Part shown: positions 63,420-64,000 of the stretch, in pieces
Position numbering within the stretch: the stretch's first letter is position 1
Layout of the letters: each line of letters begins with the position of its first letter
From: Phaeobacter sp. 22II1-1F12B
GTDB lineage: Bacteria; Pseudomonadota; Alphaproteobacteria; Rhodobacterales; Rhodobacteraceae
Direction: 5' to 3'
NCBI RefSeq assembly: GCF_002210165.1
Contig: NZ_AQQP01000019.1
Location: 1 to 64,000, forward strand
DNA: 64,000 nucleotides
The notes under the pieces: generated by a model
Databases searched by the model: none
What the model saw: the letters and a program-made list of their open reading frames with translations, nothing else
What the model was told of the DNA's origin: nothing
Made by a program: the position numbers and the translations under genes

Positions 63420-64000
63420 ATGCGTTATACCGGACCCCTCCGCGCCGTTTCTCTCTGTGTCGGCCTTGCGCTGATCCTGTCGGGCTGTACCGGCGGGGCA
63501 GGGACGCAATCGCTCTACGGGCAGATCCTGAACACCTCCATTGCCAGTATCTCGGCGAACCGGGCAAGCAAGGTGGAACGGCCGGTGGTGACCCGCGCCG
63601 TCCTGAACGAGGTCGAGGAACCCTATGTCCAGGTCACCCGTGAGCGGGCGGATATTTCCGCCTATCTTTTTGCCAGCGCCATCCGGCAGGACGATCTGCC
63701 CGGCAATATCGTGCAATGGCGGGCCGAGGACGATGTCACCGTGACCATGCGCAACGGGGTGCTGATCGCCACGCGGGGGTTGGGCGGCGATCTCATGTCG
63801 GCAAAGGTGCCGGTCGCCCCGCGACAGGCGGGACCGGCAACCAGCGGTGAGCGGATTTACTATGTCCGCACCGGCGATCTCGAGGAACGCGCCATTTCCA
63901 TGGCCTGCGACCTCGTCGATCTTGGGCCCGAGACCATCGAGATCGTCGAGCTGCGCTATGCCACACAGCATCTTCAGGAACGCTGTGTGACCTCCGATGG
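63420..64000 (+). CDS. yjbF: YjbF-family lipoprotein, truncated by the window end
   Basis: The start gives a lipoprotein signal (SLCVGLALILSGC, lipobox LSGC). QSLYGQILNTSIASI and APRQAGPATSGERIYYV with CDLVDLGPETIEIVE fit the YjbF/GfcB family, periplasmic proteins of group-4-capsule-like secretion. It follows yjbH by five bases and is open at 64000, so the C-terminus lies outside the window. Confidence 0.85.
   Translation, partial: MRYTGPLRAVSLCVGLALILSGCTGGAGTQSLYGQILNTSIASISANRASKVERPVVTRAVLNEVEEPYVQVTRERADISAYLFASAIRQDDLPGNIVQWRAEDDVTVTMRNGVLIATRGLGGDLMSAKVPVAPRQAGPATSGERIYYVRTGDLEERAISMACDLVDLGPETIEIVELRYATQHLQERCVTSD

Overview
The window is high-GC (roughly 60-65%) DNA with dense overlapping genes, SDR and sugar-nucleotide enzymes of alphaproteobacterial type, a YjbH/YjbF pair and a RepA/ParA/ParB plasmid module. 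This fits an extrachromosomal replicon of a roseobacter-type member of the Rhodobacterales. A RepA-type replicon beside an rmlCBDA rhamnose operon is the known hallmark of the 'biofilm plasmids' of this group (RepA-I plasmids with a rhamnose operon). That assignment is inference from gene content. The window begins inside non-coding DNA and ends inside yjbF, so replicon size and circularity are not visible.

Layout. 1-2430: a complete IS1202/ISNCY-type insertion sequence (65-2395) with a passenger gene and a 5-bp target duplication, inserted directly beside a dif-like XerC/XerD site. 2525-6053: two secreted or surface-type genes, an RTX calcium-binding protein and a DUF2793/Peptidase_G2 phage-appendage-like protein. 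6250-10962: a four-gene catabolic or lipid-modifying operon (flavin monooxygenase, BASS transporter, two SDR enzymes) with a divergent TetR regulator. 11127-23432: GDP-mannose/GDP-fucose synthesis (manC, gmd, fcl), a WcbI-FkbM fusion, TupA-like ATP-grasp and DUF115 genes, a sugar dehydrogenase/lactonase pair, a polysialyltransferase-like protein and a methyltransferase. An orphan phage terminase small subunit with helically phased 11-bp repeats is embedded there. 23443-37542: a long overlapping minus-strand operon of glycosyltransferases, pyruvyl transferase, sulfotransferase, CMP-sugar synthetase and glf. 37736-43295: three sulfotransferase-like genes and a GlfT2-like galactofuranosyltransferase. 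43373-48666: ABC capsule exporter (KpsE/M/T), a GT2 gene and a UDP-glucuronate 4-epimerase. 48707-52609: parS-like palindrome, parB, parA, iteron origin and repA. 52887-56213: rmlCBDA. 56262-64000: polysaccharide export lipoprotein, an SDR gene, a phosphoglycosyl transferase, a WbpM/PglF-type dehydratase, yjbH and the start of yjbF.

Taken together the window encodes synthesis of several activated sugars (dTDP-rhamnose, GDP-fucose, UDP-galactofuranose, UDP-galacturonate, a CMP-ulosonate-like sugar), their assembly, decoration (sulfate, pyruvate ketal, methyl and possibly amino-acid groups) and export. The polymer is probably an acidic, possibly sulfated, rhamnose- and galactofuranose-containing exopolysaccharide. 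No Wzx flippase, Wzy polymerase, KpsC/KpsS, NeuB, phosphomannomutase or PAPS-synthesis gene is seen here, so these must lie elsewhere if used.

Five copies of a palindromic intergenic repeat are scattered through the window. No tRNA, rRNA or CRISPR array was seen.
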